DNA of 64,000 bases, taken from contig NZ_AJYZ02000019.1 of assembly GCF_000272045.2 (NCBI RefSeq), positions 704,093-768,092 on the forward strand, written 5' to 3'. Shown here in pieces: positions 34,821 through 44,573 of the stretch. The stretch is from Vibrio crassostreae 9ZC13. Lineage in GTDB: Bacteria > Pseudomonadota > Gammaproteobacteria > Enterobacterales > Vibrionaceae. How positions within the stretch are numbered: position 1 is the stretch's first letter; each line of letters starts with the position of its first letter. The notes under the pieces were generated by a model. That model had not been told where the DNA came from. It made no database searches and was given only the letters and a program-made list of their open reading frames with translations. A program made the translations under genes and the position numbers.

Positions 34821-37169
34821 ATGCTCAGCGTACGTCACCCACTCAATCTTTCTAATTTTGCCATTGTGGCTTTAACAACAGCTTGTCTGTTTTCATCCAA
34901 CGCACAAGCGAGCCAAATAACGCTCACCAGTAACAACAATACCGTCGCTACCTCATCGAATACTTTAGAGGTCGATTGGAACGGCTTAAGCGTTAACAGT
35001 GCTGCTCTCACCGTTGATAACAAACCACAGAAAGCGACCAATCTGGTCATTGGCTTTTCCGATAAAGCTGACTCAGCAAAAATCGCCACTTGGACCTTAG
35101 TACCCAGTGGAATAAACGTTAAGGCAGAGCTTAATCAAGACCAGCTCACTTTTCAGTTCAGCTTACCTTCAAATATACAGGTGAAACGAAACAAACCCAT
35201 CGAATTGGCGTGGTTTGATCTTGCCGAACAACAAACTCAGACACTATTTCTTCCGTTTAGTGAAGGCATGCGCGTGCCTACTGACAACAAGCTTTGGGCA
35301 AGTTATCTCGTCGGTAACCATTCTGGAAGTAACACTACTCAAGACTTGAAGATGCCTTTTTGGACAGTACAGCAAAACAATCATTTCATTAGCTATCAAA
35401 TGGTTAATGCAACCAATAATCAACTGCTCTTTTCAGATGCATCCTCTAATGCTTCCTCAAATACAAAAACCAAAATTGATATGAAGGCAGCACACCAATT
35501 TACGATGCTCAATCAGTCACAACCTTTTCTTGTTCGTATCACCCTCGGAGACTCGTGGTTAGATGGTGCCAAACAATACCGAGATTGGCGCATCAATAAT
35601 GACCAGTCTGAAACGCTTGTAGCAAAGCAAAAGCGCAATCCAGATGTGACTAAGTTGATCGGCGCGAGCCACGTTTACCTATTTGGCAAAGACCCATTAA
35701 GCATCCAAGATGTGAGTGACTGGTGGGGATTGAAAACATGGTATCTAGAGGGCTCTAAACTCAATGTTTCTGCGGAAGCGAAAAGAGAGCTATCGTCACT
35801 CTCCAAGGGGAAAGATTGGTTCAGTCAGTACCACAAACAACTATTGTTGGACTCTATTATCCAGTCATTGCAGGTGTTATATCCTGTTGGTAATCCGACA
35901 CTCGAAGACAACACGATTAAAGCGCAATACAAAGCAGCACAGGATAAGAAGAACTGGTTGCTAAAGCACGCTTCCCCGTACCTAAACTCGTCAGATACTT
36001 GGGGACAAGCGTTGTCTTCAGACATGGTCGCTAATCTAAATAAGGCAGGTTTAAAAAAACTGTGGCTAGGATTCGACAATTGGATGCCAGCATTCTATCA
36101 ACCTAACGCTGTGGGTCTGGCAAAACAGTCCGGATATCTGGTCGGTACTTACGATTCCTACAACACCGCAATTCCTGTGAAGCTCAATGACAACTGGCTA
36201 ACCGCTCAATTACCAGAGCCGATGCGTCAAAGTTGTGCGATTGAACTAGCGGATGGGAGTTTGAAAAAAGGATTTCGTGGAAACGGCTTTTACTTAAACC
36301 CGAACTGCCATTTAGAATACGTAAAACAGCGTGCTCAAGACATTATGAGATTCGGCAACTTCAACAGCTTGTTCTTAGATGTTGATGCAACCGCCATGGC
36401 ACGTGAAGATTACCGCGTCTCTATAGACAGTAATGGCAATACAAACGACGAATCAGACATGCTTTCTGCGTTCAACAACCGAATGAAGTGGCTTAGCGAG
36501 CAACCTTCGTTAGTATTAGGCTCTGAAGACGGCAACAGCCTAACAACAAAAGGCATCGCGTTTGCACACGGCTTAGAAACGGTTGGTTTTGGATGGACAG
36601 ACAAAGACATGAAAGAGAACCGCCAATCTCCCTATTACTTAGGTCGTTGGTACCCAGACCACAAGCCTGACTTCTTCTTTAAGCCGGCCGAGGTTAAAGA
36701 GCCCTACAAGTCGCTACTATTTTCGCCACAATATCGAATTCCACTTTACCAAGCCGTTTTCCATGATGAAGCAATCAATACGCACCATTGGCATTCAGAC
36801 AGCCTTAAGTTCACTAATGTACAAGCAGAACGTGACTTAACCGCCATGCTGTACAACACACCACCGATGGTTCACTTGACCAGAGATGAAGCTTTATCAA
36901 GTTCAAGCCAGAGAATCAAAGCACTCAAACACTATCAAGATGGCTTTGAACCAATGCACGAACAGTTATGGGATAAACAGTTGGTCGATTTCGAATGGTT
37001 AGTTAAGAACGGCGATGTTCAACAAACGAAGTTCAGTGACGGGAGTAAGATCATTGCTAACTTTTCTAACAAGGCATTTCGTTACAACGGTGTCGATATT
37101 GCTGCCCTATCGGTCAAAGCTATATTGGCGAATGGGCAAGTCGTCGACTGGCAGCCCGATCATAGTTAG
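34821..37169 (+). CDS. Secreted glycoside hydrolase, GH129/GH101-like (tentative)
   Basis: Protein of 782 residues with a signal peptide (about 1-30). An N-terminal beta-sandwich region (about 30-250) precedes a catalytic-barrel-like region. FNSLFLDVDATAM near residue 518 and LVLGSEDGNS near 567 look like the Asp nucleophile and Glu acid/base pair of endo-alpha-N-acetylgalactosaminidase-type families. GTYDSYNTAIP near 447 also fits. A short beta domain ends the protein. If correct it would release alpha-linked GalNAc from mucin-like glycans. It lies 104 bp after the vxrC-like gene in the same direction. The family was assigned from memory of motifs, so the exact GH number is uncertain. Confidence 0.55.
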   Translation: MLSVRHPLNLSNFAIVALTTACLFSSNAQASQITLTSNNNTVATSSNTLEVDWNGLSVNSAALTVDNKPQKATNLVIGFSDKADSAKIATWTLVPSGINVKAELNQDQLTFQFSLPSNIQVKRNKPIELAWFDLAEQQTQTLFLPFSEGMRVPTDNKLWASYLVGNHSGSNTTQDLKMPFWTVQQNNHFISYQMVNATNNQLLFSDASSNASSNTKTKIDMKAAHQFTMLNQSQPFLVRITLGDSWLDGAKQYRDWRINNDQSETLVAKQKRNPDVTKLIGASHVYLFGKDPLSIQDVSDWWGLKTWYLEGSKLNVSAEAKRELSSLSKGKDWFSQYHKQLLLDSIIQSLQVLYPVGNPTLEDNTIKAQYKAAQDKKNWLLKHASPYLNSSDTWGQALSSDMVANLNKAGLKKLWLGFDNWMPAFYQPNAVGLAKQSGYLVGTYDSYNTAIPVKLNDNWLTAQLPEPMRQSCAIELADGSLKKGFRGNGFYLNPNCHLEYVKQRAQDIMRFGNFNSLFLDVDATAMAREDYRVSIDSNGNTNDESDMLSAFNNRMKWLSEQPSLVLGSEDGNSLTTKGIAFAHGLETVGFGWTDKDMKENRQSPYYLGRWYPDHKPDFFFKPAEVKEPYKSLLFSPQYRIPLYQAVFHDEAINTHHWHSDSLKFTNVQAERDLTAMLYNTPPMVHLTRDEALSSSSQRIKALKHYQDGFEPMHEQLWDKQLVDFEWLVKNGDVQQTKFSDGSKIIANFSNKAFRYNGVDIAALSVKAILANGQVVDWQPDHS

Positions 37170-37237
37170 CTTCGATACGGTTTAGACAATAACGAATAAT
37201 AGGAAGCCTAAGCACTTAACCGCTAAGGTTTTCCCCG

Positions 37238-38140
37238 TTACTTTTGCTTCCTATTTTGAAAGGCAGTCAGTAGATAGTCGATAAAGACCTTTTTACGTTT
37301 CGGCATCAACTGCCTGTCTGCATACACTAGGCTTACTGAAACTTCTGGCATCTCATATTCAGGTAACAGACGAATCAGCTTACCTGTCTTAAAGTGTTCC
37401 CGACAAATGAATTCAGGAAGCACCGCCAAGCCGAGCCCATCCACACACGCTGTTAGGCATGCCGTGATGGTATTCACCCGCAACTGACACGGCAGATCGA
37501 TCAAAATCGACTCTCCGCCTTCTAATTGTAAATGCCACTTGGGTAGACGCGCGGCCTTGTTCACCACCTCAATCATTCTGAATGGCGGTTCAAGATCATC
37601 GGGTGAAGAGACGTCATCGAACTGCTCTAAATACTCAGGGCTGGCTGCCAATACACGCTTTGATGTTGTGAGGTAGCGAGAAACCAAGCTCGAGTCCACT
37701 AGCTCACCAATTTGTGCGTAAAGATCGATACCCTCCGCAATGATGTCGACTTCTCGATTCGACAGTTCTAAGTTCAAAGTCACGTTTGGGTGCTCTTTTA
37801 GGAAGCTGTGGATGTATTTGGCTAATACTTGATGCCCCAATTCGACAGGCAACACAACATTCAACTGCCCTCGGATCAAATCCTGATTGGCTGAAACCTC
37901 TAGCTCAGCTTGGTTCATGATCTCTTGCATCTGCATGCTCGACTGATAAAAGCGCTCACCCTCTGGCGTTAAGACTAAACTTCGTGTCGAACGAGTGATC
38001 AACCTCACACCTAGATGCTGTTCCAGCTCGTCTAGCTTTCGGCTGACGGTCGACTTGGTCATGTTCAATGCTTCAGCTGCGTGCGTGAAACTCCCACAAT
38101 CAACAACTTGTGTAAAAACAGTCACAGCATTTAAGTCCAT
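37238..38140 (-). CDS. LysR-family transcriptional regulator
   Basis: Regulator of 300 residues. The winged helix-turn-helix at residues 1-60 (AVTVFTQVVDCGSFTHAAEAL, then MTKSTVSRKLDELEQHLGVRL) is followed by a substrate-binding domain (about 90-295). GGGAG precedes the ATG. It is divergent from an EmrA-EmrB-type pump, and a perfect T-N11-A-type dyad lies in the 128-bp gap, so it probably controls the pump genes in response to a toxic ligand. The ligand is unknown. Confidence 0.92.
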   Translation of the reverse strand: MDLNAVTVFTQVVDCGSFTHAAEALNMTKSTVSRKLDELEQHLGVRLITRSTRSLVLTPEGERFYQSSMQMQEIMNQAELEVSANQDLIRGQLNVVLPVELGHQVLAKYIHSFLKEHPNVTLNLELSNREVDIIAEGIDLYAQIGELVDSSLVSRYLTTSKRVLAASPEYLEQFDDVSSPDDLEPPFRMIEVVNKAARLPKWHLQLEGGESILIDLPCQLRVNTITACLTACVDGLGLAVLPEFICREHFKTGKLIRLLPEYEMPEVSVSLVYADRQLMPKRKKVFIDYLLTAFQNRKQK

Positions 38141-38214
38141 CGTACTTCTCCCAAAGCGCCATTAGTTAGATTTTTGCAACAGTGTTTCCCTTTTTTCCTA
38201 TCTTATCAATCAAT

Positions 38215-38233
38215 CGAATTCATTTACAATTCG
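38215..38233. promoter_or_regulatory. LysR-type dyad upstream of emrA-like gene
   Basis: CGAATT, a 7-bp spacer and AATTCG form a perfect inverted repeat of the T-N11-A class, 35 bp before the emrA-like start and 75 bp before the LysR start. Confidence 0.6.
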
Positions 38234-38268
38234 TTACATCTAAATAAAAACAAAATGAGAAAGAAAAA

Positions 38269-39330
38269 ATGACAGAGAACAACGCTTCGCAAACGGTAAG
38301 CACAAAAAAACGTAAAAAAGCTCCGCTTATTGCTACTGCGATCATGCTGTCATTGGGTTTAGCCGGTGCTGGATACTGGTACGGCTATGGCCAGTACTTT
38401 GAATCTACCGACAATGCCTACCTACAAGGCGACATCACGAATATTAGCCCTAAGGTCTCTGGCTATATTGTTAAGTCTTATGTGAGTGATAACCAATCGG
38501 TTAAAGAAGGTGATTTGCTGGTTCAAATCGATGACCGTGATTACCAGTCAGCACTCGCTCAAGCAAACGCCCATTTAAGCGTCGTGCAATCAGACGTCAA
38601 AAATCTAGTGGCACAACAAACGTTACAACGTAGCAAGATCAATCAAGCAGAAAGCCGCGTTGATTCTGCACAAGCTGAATACGAACGCGCGATTCAACAA
38701 GTGGTACGTTCTCGTAGCTTACTCAAGCGTAACTACGCGTCTCAAGATGAAGTCGATAGCATGGTTGCACAACAAAAAGTAACTCAGGCAGATTTAGAAG
38801 AAGCAAAAGCAAACCTCGTTGCAACCAATGACCAATTAACCGTTATCGCTAGTGAGATTGAGCAAGCAAATGCATCCGTGACCGAAGCTCAAGCCCAGAG
38901 AGATCAAGCACAGCTTAACCTTGATTACACCAAAATTTACGCGCCAGCAGATGGCGTGATTGGTAAACGCAGCGTACGTGAAGGCTTGCTGATTCAAGCA
39001 GGCGCACCACTGATGAGCTTGGTACCAAACAACCAAGTGTGGATTGAAGCCAACTTCAAAGAGACACAGCTAAGTGGTATTCACAAAGGTCAGACGGTTG
39101 AAGTAGAGCTGGATGCGTTCCCGGGGCAGCCTCTTGAAGGTGTGGTAGACAGTTTCTCCCCTGCGACTGGCGCTAAATTTGCGCTCCTACCACCAGAAAA
39201 CGCGACCGGTAACTTCACTAAAATCGTTCAACGTGTACCGGTTAAAATTACTATTCCAGATCAGCAAGAGTTGAAAGGTCGACTGCTTCCTGGTTTGTCT
39301 GTGGTAGCGACCATCGATAAACGAGGCTAG
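38269..39330 (+). CDS. HlyD/EmrA-type membrane fusion protein
   Basis: Periplasmic adaptor of 353 residues for a tripartite efflux pump. A cytoplasmic lysine-rich N-terminus and one helix (about 20-40) are followed by the barrel-sandwich half FESTDNAYLQGDITNISPKVSG with DNQSVKEGDLLVQIDDRDY. A helical hairpin (about 95-215) comes next, then the returning half LDYTKIYAPADGVIGKRSVREG. This is the standard EmrA order. Its stop codon is three bases before the EmrB-like start, so the two are co-translated. Confidence 0.93.
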   Translation: MTENNASQTVSTKKRKKAPLIATAIMLSLGLAGAGYWYGYGQYFESTDNAYLQGDITNISPKVSGYIVKSYVSDNQSVKEGDLLVQIDDRDYQSALAQANAHLSVVQSDVKNLVAQQTLQRSKINQAESRVDSAQAEYERAIQQVVRSRSLLKRNYASQDEVDSMVAQQKVTQADLEEAKANLVATNDQLTVIASEIEQANASVTEAQAQRDQAQLNLDYTKIYAPADGVIGKRSVREGLLIQAGAPLMSLVPNNQVWIEANFKETQLSGIHKGQTVEVELDAFPGQPLEGVVDSFSPATGAKFALLPPENATGNFTKIVQRVPVKITIPDQQELKGRLLPGLSVVATIDKRG

Positions 39331-39333
39331 ACC

Positions 39334-40884
39334 ATGAGTAACGCTGGTGTTGTCACCCAAACAAATGATGATGACGAGGTTTCGAGACGCCATTGGATCG
39401 CCCTATTTGGCGGCTTGATTGGCGCGTTTATGGCGATCTTGGATATTCAGATCACCAACTCGTCTCTCAAAGATATTCAAGGTGCGCTATCAGCCACCTT
39501 GGATGAAAGCTCGTGGATCTCTACGTCTTACCTAGTCGCAGAGATGATCGCTATCCCACTCAGTGGTTGGCTTTCTAAAGCGCTCGGTAAACGCCGTTAT
39601 ATCACGTGGACGACAGCCATTTTCACCATTTCATCTTTGTTGTGTTCGTTCTCTTGGAACATGACCTCGATGATCGTGTTCCGCGCGATGCAAGGCTTCA
39701 GTGGTGGTGCTCTAATCCCGCTTGCTTTCTCGCTGGTGATTCAGTTATTGCCGGTCAACAAGCGTGCTGTGGGTATGGCACTGTTTGGTGTAACCGCGAC
39801 CTTTGCTCCATCGATTGGCCCTACCTTTGGTGGCTGGCTGACGGAGAACTTCTCGTGGCACTATATTTTCTACATCAATATTCCGCCAGCTTTGCTTGTG
39901 ATCACCATGATCCGATATGGCTTGGACGATGAAAAGCTCGACCTTGGCACGCTGAAAAAAGCCGATTGGTTTGGTATCGCCACCATGGCATTAGGGCTAG
40001 GTTGTTTGGAAGTGGTGTTAGAAGAAGGTAACCGTGAAGAGTGGTTCAGTTCGAGCTTTATTATTGGCTTGAGTATCGTGTCGGCGGTGAGTTTGGTTTA
40101 CTTCGTGATAAACGAACTCCAACACAAGAAGCCATTGGTTAACCTGCGGCTATTGCGGGATGGGCAATTTGCGATGTCTTGTATCGCCTATTTGATTCTA
40201 GGAATGGCATTGCTCGGCTCTATCTATGTTCTACCGATGTATCTCACTCAAATTCAGCAATATAACGCGATGGAAATTGGTGAAGTGCTAATGTGGATGG
40301 GTTTCCCACAGCTTCTGATATTCCCAATTGTGCCAAAGCTAACACAGATCATTAAGCCTAAGTACTTGGTTACCTTTGGCTTCGCGATGTTCGGTTTTAG
40401 TTGTTACGTAAATACACACATGACAATCGATTTTGGCGGGCAACAGCTGATTTTATCTATGGTTCTGCGTGCTATTGGTAGTCCGTTCATCATGGTTCCG
40501 CTGTCTTTGGTTGCCATGAAGAACATCAGCAAAATGGACACGCCAGACGCATCAACGTTAACCAACGTAATGCGGAACTTAGGGGGCGCTTTCAGCATCG
40601 CGATTATCGCTACGCTATTGGATAACAAAACCCGTGAGCACTTAGCACACATCAAGGAGTCGCTACCTTCAGTGAGTCAACTTGGTTGGCAGACGCTTCA
40701 GCAACAACAAGCGTTTTTCATTCAGTCAGGAAGTGATGCCGCAACTGCGATGCAACAGGCACAAGCAAGTTTGCTCGGCACAATGCAACGTGACGCAGCC
40801 ATCATGGCTTACAACGATGTGTTCTTAATGATGACGGCGTTCTTGGCTCTAGCGGCAGTATTGATTCTAAACATGCGTGATTAA
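39334..40884 (+). CDS. DHA2-family MFS drug transporter, EmrB-like
   Basis: Inner-membrane proton antiporter of 516 residues with 14 predicted helices. The DHA2 motifs are visible: AILDIQITNSSLKDIQGALSAT, then DESSWISTSYLVAEMIAIPL, GWLSKALGKRRY, MQGFSGGALIPL and ATFAPSIGPTFGGWL. Together with the adaptor and a TolC-like outer-membrane channel encoded elsewhere it would export hydrophobic toxicants. It is followed by an intrinsic terminator. Confidence 0.93.
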   Translation: MSNAGVVTQTNDDDEVSRRHWIALFGGLIGAFMAILDIQITNSSLKDIQGALSATLDESSWISTSYLVAEMIAIPLSGWLSKALGKRRYITWTTAIFTISSLLCSFSWNMTSMIVFRAMQGFSGGALIPLAFSLVIQLLPVNKRAVGMALFGVTATFAPSIGPTFGGWLTENFSWHYIFYINIPPALLVITMIRYGLDDEKLDLGTLKKADWFGIATMALGLGCLEVVLEEGNREEWFSSSFIIGLSIVSAVSLVYFVINELQHKKPLVNLRLLRDGQFAMSCIAYLILGMALLGSIYVLPMYLTQIQQYNAMEIGEVLMWMGFPQLLIFPIVPKLTQIIKPKYLVTFGFAMFGFSCYVNTHMTIDFGGQQLILSMVLRAIGSPFIMVPLSLVAMKNISKMDTPDASTLTNVMRNLGGAFSIAIIATLLDNKTREHLAHIKESLPSVSQLGWQTLQQQQAFFIQSGSDAATAMQQAQASLLGTMQRDAAIMAYNDVFLMMTAFLALAAVLILNMRD

Positions 40885-40956
40885 CGCTAGAGTTTCGGTA
40901 AATAAAACTTCAAGCAAAGAACAACATTTCGAATAAAAACTCGAACAATAAAACAG

Positions 40957-40988
40957 AGAGGTGAGCTTATCGGCTTGCCTCTTTTTTA
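40957..40988 (+). terminator. Terminator of the emrAB-like operon
   Basis: AGAGGTGAGC and GCTTGCCTCT form a 10-bp stem with two G-U pairs, followed by six T residues, about 72 bp after the emrB-like stop. Confidence 0.85.
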
Positions 40989-41173
40989 TTTCTAAAACAC
41001 GTATAACCCCACTAAAATCAGGTAAAAGTCACCTGCGTTTGAAGGCTTTCATAAATGTTATCTAATACTCTTTAATTACCAATAGTTTATTGAGTGTTTG
41101 TATGTGATATAGGCACCTTGACAATGTGCAACTTGACACCTAAATTAAAAAATAACATTTGGTATTAAGGAAA

Positions 41174-42763
41174 ATGGATTTGACCTTACCAACAGACCTT
41201 CGAATTTTGATCGTCGACGACTCTAAAAGCGCAACAATACTTATTAAGCAGCAACTGGCTAGTTTGGGAGTTTCGCGCGACTGTATTTTTATTGCGACCG
41301 ACTATCGAAAAGCCATTAAAGCGGTCGAGACACACTCTTTTCATGTACTCCTCATTGACTACCACTTAGAACAGTCTTTTACTGGCTTTGAGCTGTTGGG
41401 CATTCTGTATCGAAACCGCCTCATCGATCATACTGTGGCGACAATCTTGCTCTCTGGGGATATGCGTCAGGAAACAGTATTAACCGCCCTTTCAGGTGAA
41501 GCACACCACTTCGTTTCTAAACCGATTAATACTCAAACGTTGGGTAAAAAGATCCAAAGTGCCGTGTCCGTTTCAAAGAAACTCACCCAACTGAATGATT
41601 TGTATCCCATTGCCAGTCAAGAGAGATTAGCTCAAGCTTTGGCGATCTCCCCTAATGGTACTAGCGTTCAGTTCGAAGCGACATTGATTGAACATTTAAT
41701 TGCAGGTAAGAAATGGCAGTTACTCTCTAGCGTCATTAACAACTCCAAAACCAACATGCACCCAACCAAATTGGTGGCTGAGGCGCTGATTCTCGACAGC
41801 TTAGGCAAGCCAAATTTAGCCATAGATAAGCTCCACAATTTTCTAATAGCACAGCCACTCTCATTGAGCGTGATTGACTGCTTAAGCTGTATCTATGAAA
41901 AACATAAAATGCTGCTGCCTGCTCTTAAATTAGCGATTCGTGCATTTGAGATGACTCCCAGCATCAGCCATCGTGCAATCAGGGCCATCGACTTAGCTGA
42001 GAACGCAGATAACACACATATGATCATAAAGTTAGGTGAGATGTATGCAACCCACATTTCAGCTGCTGACATTGATGTCATCCATTCCATTGGTGCGCAC
42101 TTTAATTCCTTAAAAGCAACGTATCAGCGCGAGACGCAACTAAAGTACAAACGTATTTTGCTTGAGCACGCCAACCAATTCACCGAGTTGGTAAACCTGA
42201 AACTTCCGGTAAAACAACAGCAGCAAGTTTTGGCCAGCCTTGCCCTATTTCAGAGCAGCATATTGCTCATCGAAAATAGCCCTCAGATTGCCCACAAAAA
42301 AGTGATTAGAGCTTCGACACTGTTAGCGAACAATTTCCACAGCCAACCGACTTATTTGCTCACTCAGTTATTACCCATGCTCGCCCACTTTGGTGAGTAC
42401 TCTCTTTATCATTTAACAGTGGAATGTCTCAAATCTCGTGGAGAAGCCATAAATCACCAACTTGAGTCCAAAAATGTCGACCCTTCAACGTGTATAAACA
42501 TTGAAAATTTGGGTTCGATCCAAGAAATAAAGGACTACATTCACAGTTACCCATATTCAGTTGCCGCCAAACTTGACTATATATACGCCGTCAATAAAGC
42601 TCATATAGATGAGAAACTTAGCGACGACTATCTAGAAGAAATCTTACAGTTAGAACTTCCTCCAAAATGGAATCAATGGATTAGTGATTCATCAAGGTAT
42701 GGTTTTTCCACTAAGCCGCCTAGCCCATTTTCAACATTCAGCCGACAGGAGTCCACATGCTAG
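41174..42763 (+). CDS. Response regulator with TPR-like helical domain (REC-TPR)
   Basis: Cytoplasmic protein of 529 residues. The receiver domain (about 10-130) has the acidic pair in LIVDDSKS, the phospho-Asp in LLIDYHLEQSFTG near residue 60, and the Lys of HFVSKPINT. The remaining 390 residues are helical repeats of TPR type (LVAEALILDSLGKPNLAIDK, LAIRAFEMTPSISHRAIRAI), with no DNA-binding or enzymatic output. VieB of V. cholerae has a similar plan. ATG 41174 with AAGGA just upstream is preferred over an in-frame TTG 15 bases earlier. The last seven bases overlap an Hpt gene. Confidence 0.85.
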   Translation: MDLTLPTDLRILIVDDSKSATILIKQQLASLGVSRDCIFIATDYRKAIKAVETHSFHVLLIDYHLEQSFTGFELLGILYRNRLIDHTVATILLSGDMRQETVLTALSGEAHHFVSKPINTQTLGKKIQSAVSVSKKLTQLNDLYPIASQERLAQALAISPNGTSVQFEATLIEHLIAGKKWQLLSSVINNSKTNMHPTKLVAEALILDSLGKPNLAIDKLHNFLIAQPLSLSVIDCLSCIYEKHKMLLPALKLAIRAFEMTPSISHRAIRAIDLAENADNTHMIIKLGEMYATHISAADIDVIHSIGAHFNSLKATYQRETQLKYKRILLEHANQFTELVNLKLPVKQQQQVLASLALFQSSILLIENSPQIAHKKVIRASTLLANNFHSQPTYLLTQLLPMLAHFGEYSLYHLTVECLKSRGEAINHQLESKNVDPSTCINIENLGSIQEIKDYIHSYPYSVAAKLDYIYAVNKAHIDEKLSDDYLEEILQLELPPKWNQWISDSSRYGFSTKPPSPFSTFSRQESTC

Positions 42764-43089
42764 ACTTTGATGCTTTAAACGCCTATTTAGACAATGACAG
42801 AGACGTCATTTACGCCGTTTTGTCTACATATCAAGAAGACCATGGCAATTCGCTACAAGAGATCGAAGAGTTGGTTCAACAACAAGATTGGGGCAAGCTT
42901 CATTTTACCGTGCACACCTTAAAAGGCATTTTAGCCAGCTTTGGTGAAGAAACGGCCACAGTTGCATTGGAAAGAGTAGAACAAAACACACTCAATAAGC
43001 TTGCGCCGCAAGATGATGATCTTTCGGTTATCTACAGCGAAATGAAGATCATTAATCAGCAAATCGATGAGGTTCTTAGCACTTATTAG
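42757..43089 (+). CDS. Hpt-domain phosphotransfer protein
   Basis: Protein of 110 residues with an Hpt four-helix bundle. The phosphorylated histidine is in VHTLKGILASFGEE near residue 52. FDALNAYLDNDRDVIYAVLS forms the first helix. The AGGAG ribosome site is inside the preceding response-regulator gene, which overlaps by seven bases, so the two are made together and likely exchange phosphate. No histidine kinase is next to them; an external hybrid kinase must supply it. Confidence 0.85.
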   Translation: MLDFDALNAYLDNDRDVIYAVLSTYQEDHGNSLQEIEELVQQQDWGKLHFTVHTLKGILASFGEETATVALERVEQNTLNKLAPQDDDLSVIYSEMKIINQQIDEVLSTY

Positions 43090-43503
43090 TCGATAGAATT
43101 AAAACGTGCATGGCGATACTTAACAGCCGACACAGCTAAAAGAGTTGAGGTGCTTGGAAACATTGAACCTCGACTCTTAACATTTTTCTCATCATTTCTC
43201 CTCTCAATTATAGTTCTAACCCACACCTATAAATTCACGTCATTTATCTAGATAAACCGATGTATAACACATGCTTTATAAACTATCCGTCTTAATGTTT
43301 TAAACGAAAAACCAACACACTTGATGAGATGCAAAATAGTTAAATATTTGTAGATCTTTTTGTGACATAAACATACGAAATTGCATTTTATTTATTGGTA
43401 AAGAAGAAATTGTTATCTACACTCTAATGAAACCAAGCGTTAATCACTTGGTAGCATAATAAAAAAAACTAAAACGTTCAGTCGGCTAGATAAGGACAAG
43501 GAA
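43090..43503 (+). promoter_or_regulatory. Upstream region of the sigma factor gene
   Basis: A 414-bp AT-rich gap without a gene. TTATTGGTAAA at 43392-43402 resembles one half of the LuxR/HapR/LitR-type operator (half-site TTATTGATAAA). The other half is not recognisable. AAGGA precedes the sigma factor ATG. Confidence 0.35.
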
Positions 43504-44400
43504 ATGAACAACGATAGTTTTGCTGCGTTTCAGGGGCTCACGGATGAAACACCCATTACCGAATCATTTTCTACCAGTGCAGACCCTTATGCTCATTATC
43601 TGAAAGATATTGTTGGCATTGATCTGTTGTCGCGTGAAGATGAGGTGTATTACGCAAAATTGAATCGCGCGGGTGATAAAAAAGCGCGTGATGTCATGAT
43701 CGAATCAAACCTGCGCCTTGTTGTGAAAATCGCAAAGAGTTACCTAAAACGTAAAGGCAATAATTTCACCCTGCTCGACCTGATCGAGGAAGGCAACATT
43801 GGCTTGATTAAGGCCATCGACAAATACGATCCAGAACCAGGCTATCGTTTTTCAACCTATGCTGTTTGGTGGATCCGCGAAAACATTGAAGCCGCACTCA
43901 TGAACACGGGTCGAACCGTTCGATTGCCAGCCCACGTGTGTAAAGAAATAAACAGCCTCGCCTCAAAAAAGCTCGATGCAAGCAAAAAAATGAGTAAAGA
44001 GGTTTCAATTTCTGAGCTATCAGACAGTTCAGGTGTAAAGGCCGAACGCGTCGATCAACTGGTGGCGTTAAGCGGGTTTATTGACGTGACGACAACGGTT
44101 GGAACTAGCCATGCGCCTATGGTGCTTGATCAATGCGAAAGTGAATATATCCCAGACCCTCAACAAGATTGTGAGGATCAATCCTTTACCCAAGCTCTAG
44201 AACAAATCATCTATACACTTCCTCCAAAATTACAAAAGGTGCTCATCCACCGTTTTGGTTTCTTTGATAACAAGGTGAAAACGCTGTCTGAGGTCGGACA
44301 AATGTTGGATGTGAATGTTTCTAATGAACGTGTTAGACAAATGCAGAAAGAAGCGGTCGAAAGAATTCAAAAACGACTCAAATTTGATGGTTGGGTGTAA
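43504..44400 (+). CDS. RpoS-like alternative sigma factor (RpoQ-type?)
   Basis: Sigma-70-family protein of 298 residues. It contains region 1.2 (DPYAHYLKDIVGIDLLSREDEV), a very typical region 2 (MIESNLRLVVKIAKSYLKRK, LLDLIEEGNIGLIKAIDKYD, YRFSTYAVWWIRENIEAALM), region 3 and region 4.2 (VSNERVRQMQKEAVERIQKR). It is shorter than RpoS and lacks an N-terminal region 1.1. In Vibrio such short RpoS-like factors include the quorum-regulated RpoQ. I cannot distinguish RpoQ from another paralogue by eye. It lies between a phosphorelay pair and the giant surface-protein gene. Confidence 0.87.
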   Translation: MNNDSFAAFQGLTDETPITESFSTSADPYAHYLKDIVGIDLLSREDEVYYAKLNRAGDKKARDVMIESNLRLVVKIAKSYLKRKGNNFTLLDLIEEGNIGLIKAIDKYDPEPGYRFSTYAVWWIRENIEAALMNTGRTVRLPAHVCKEINSLASKKLDASKKMSKEVSISELSDSSGVKAERVDQLVALSGFIDVTTTVGTSHAPMVLDQCESEYIPDPQQDCEDQSFTQALEQIIYTLPPKLQKVLIHRFGFFDNKVKTLSEVGQMLDVNVSNERVRQMQKEAVERIQKRLKFDGWV

Positions 44401-44457
44401 GTCGTAACCCAGTTGAGAATTAGTTGAAAATAACGTTAAGCCAAAACAAAGACCTTT

Positions 44458-44485
44458 AGGGTGAGCCTCCAAGCTTGCCCTTTTT
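44458..44485 (+). terminator. Terminator of the sigma factor gene
   Basis: AGGGTGAGC and GCTTGCCCT form a 9-bp stem with two G-U pairs and a 6-nt loop, followed by TTTT, about 57 bp after the stop codon. The stem resembles that after the emrAB-like operon. Confidence 0.75.
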
Positions 44486-44573
44486 GTTTGCTGATTCGTT
44501 AGAAAAATAAAAAAATCGTAAGCACACGAACCCTAAGTCGCTAATGCCTAATGAAAAATGCCACACCATTAAC

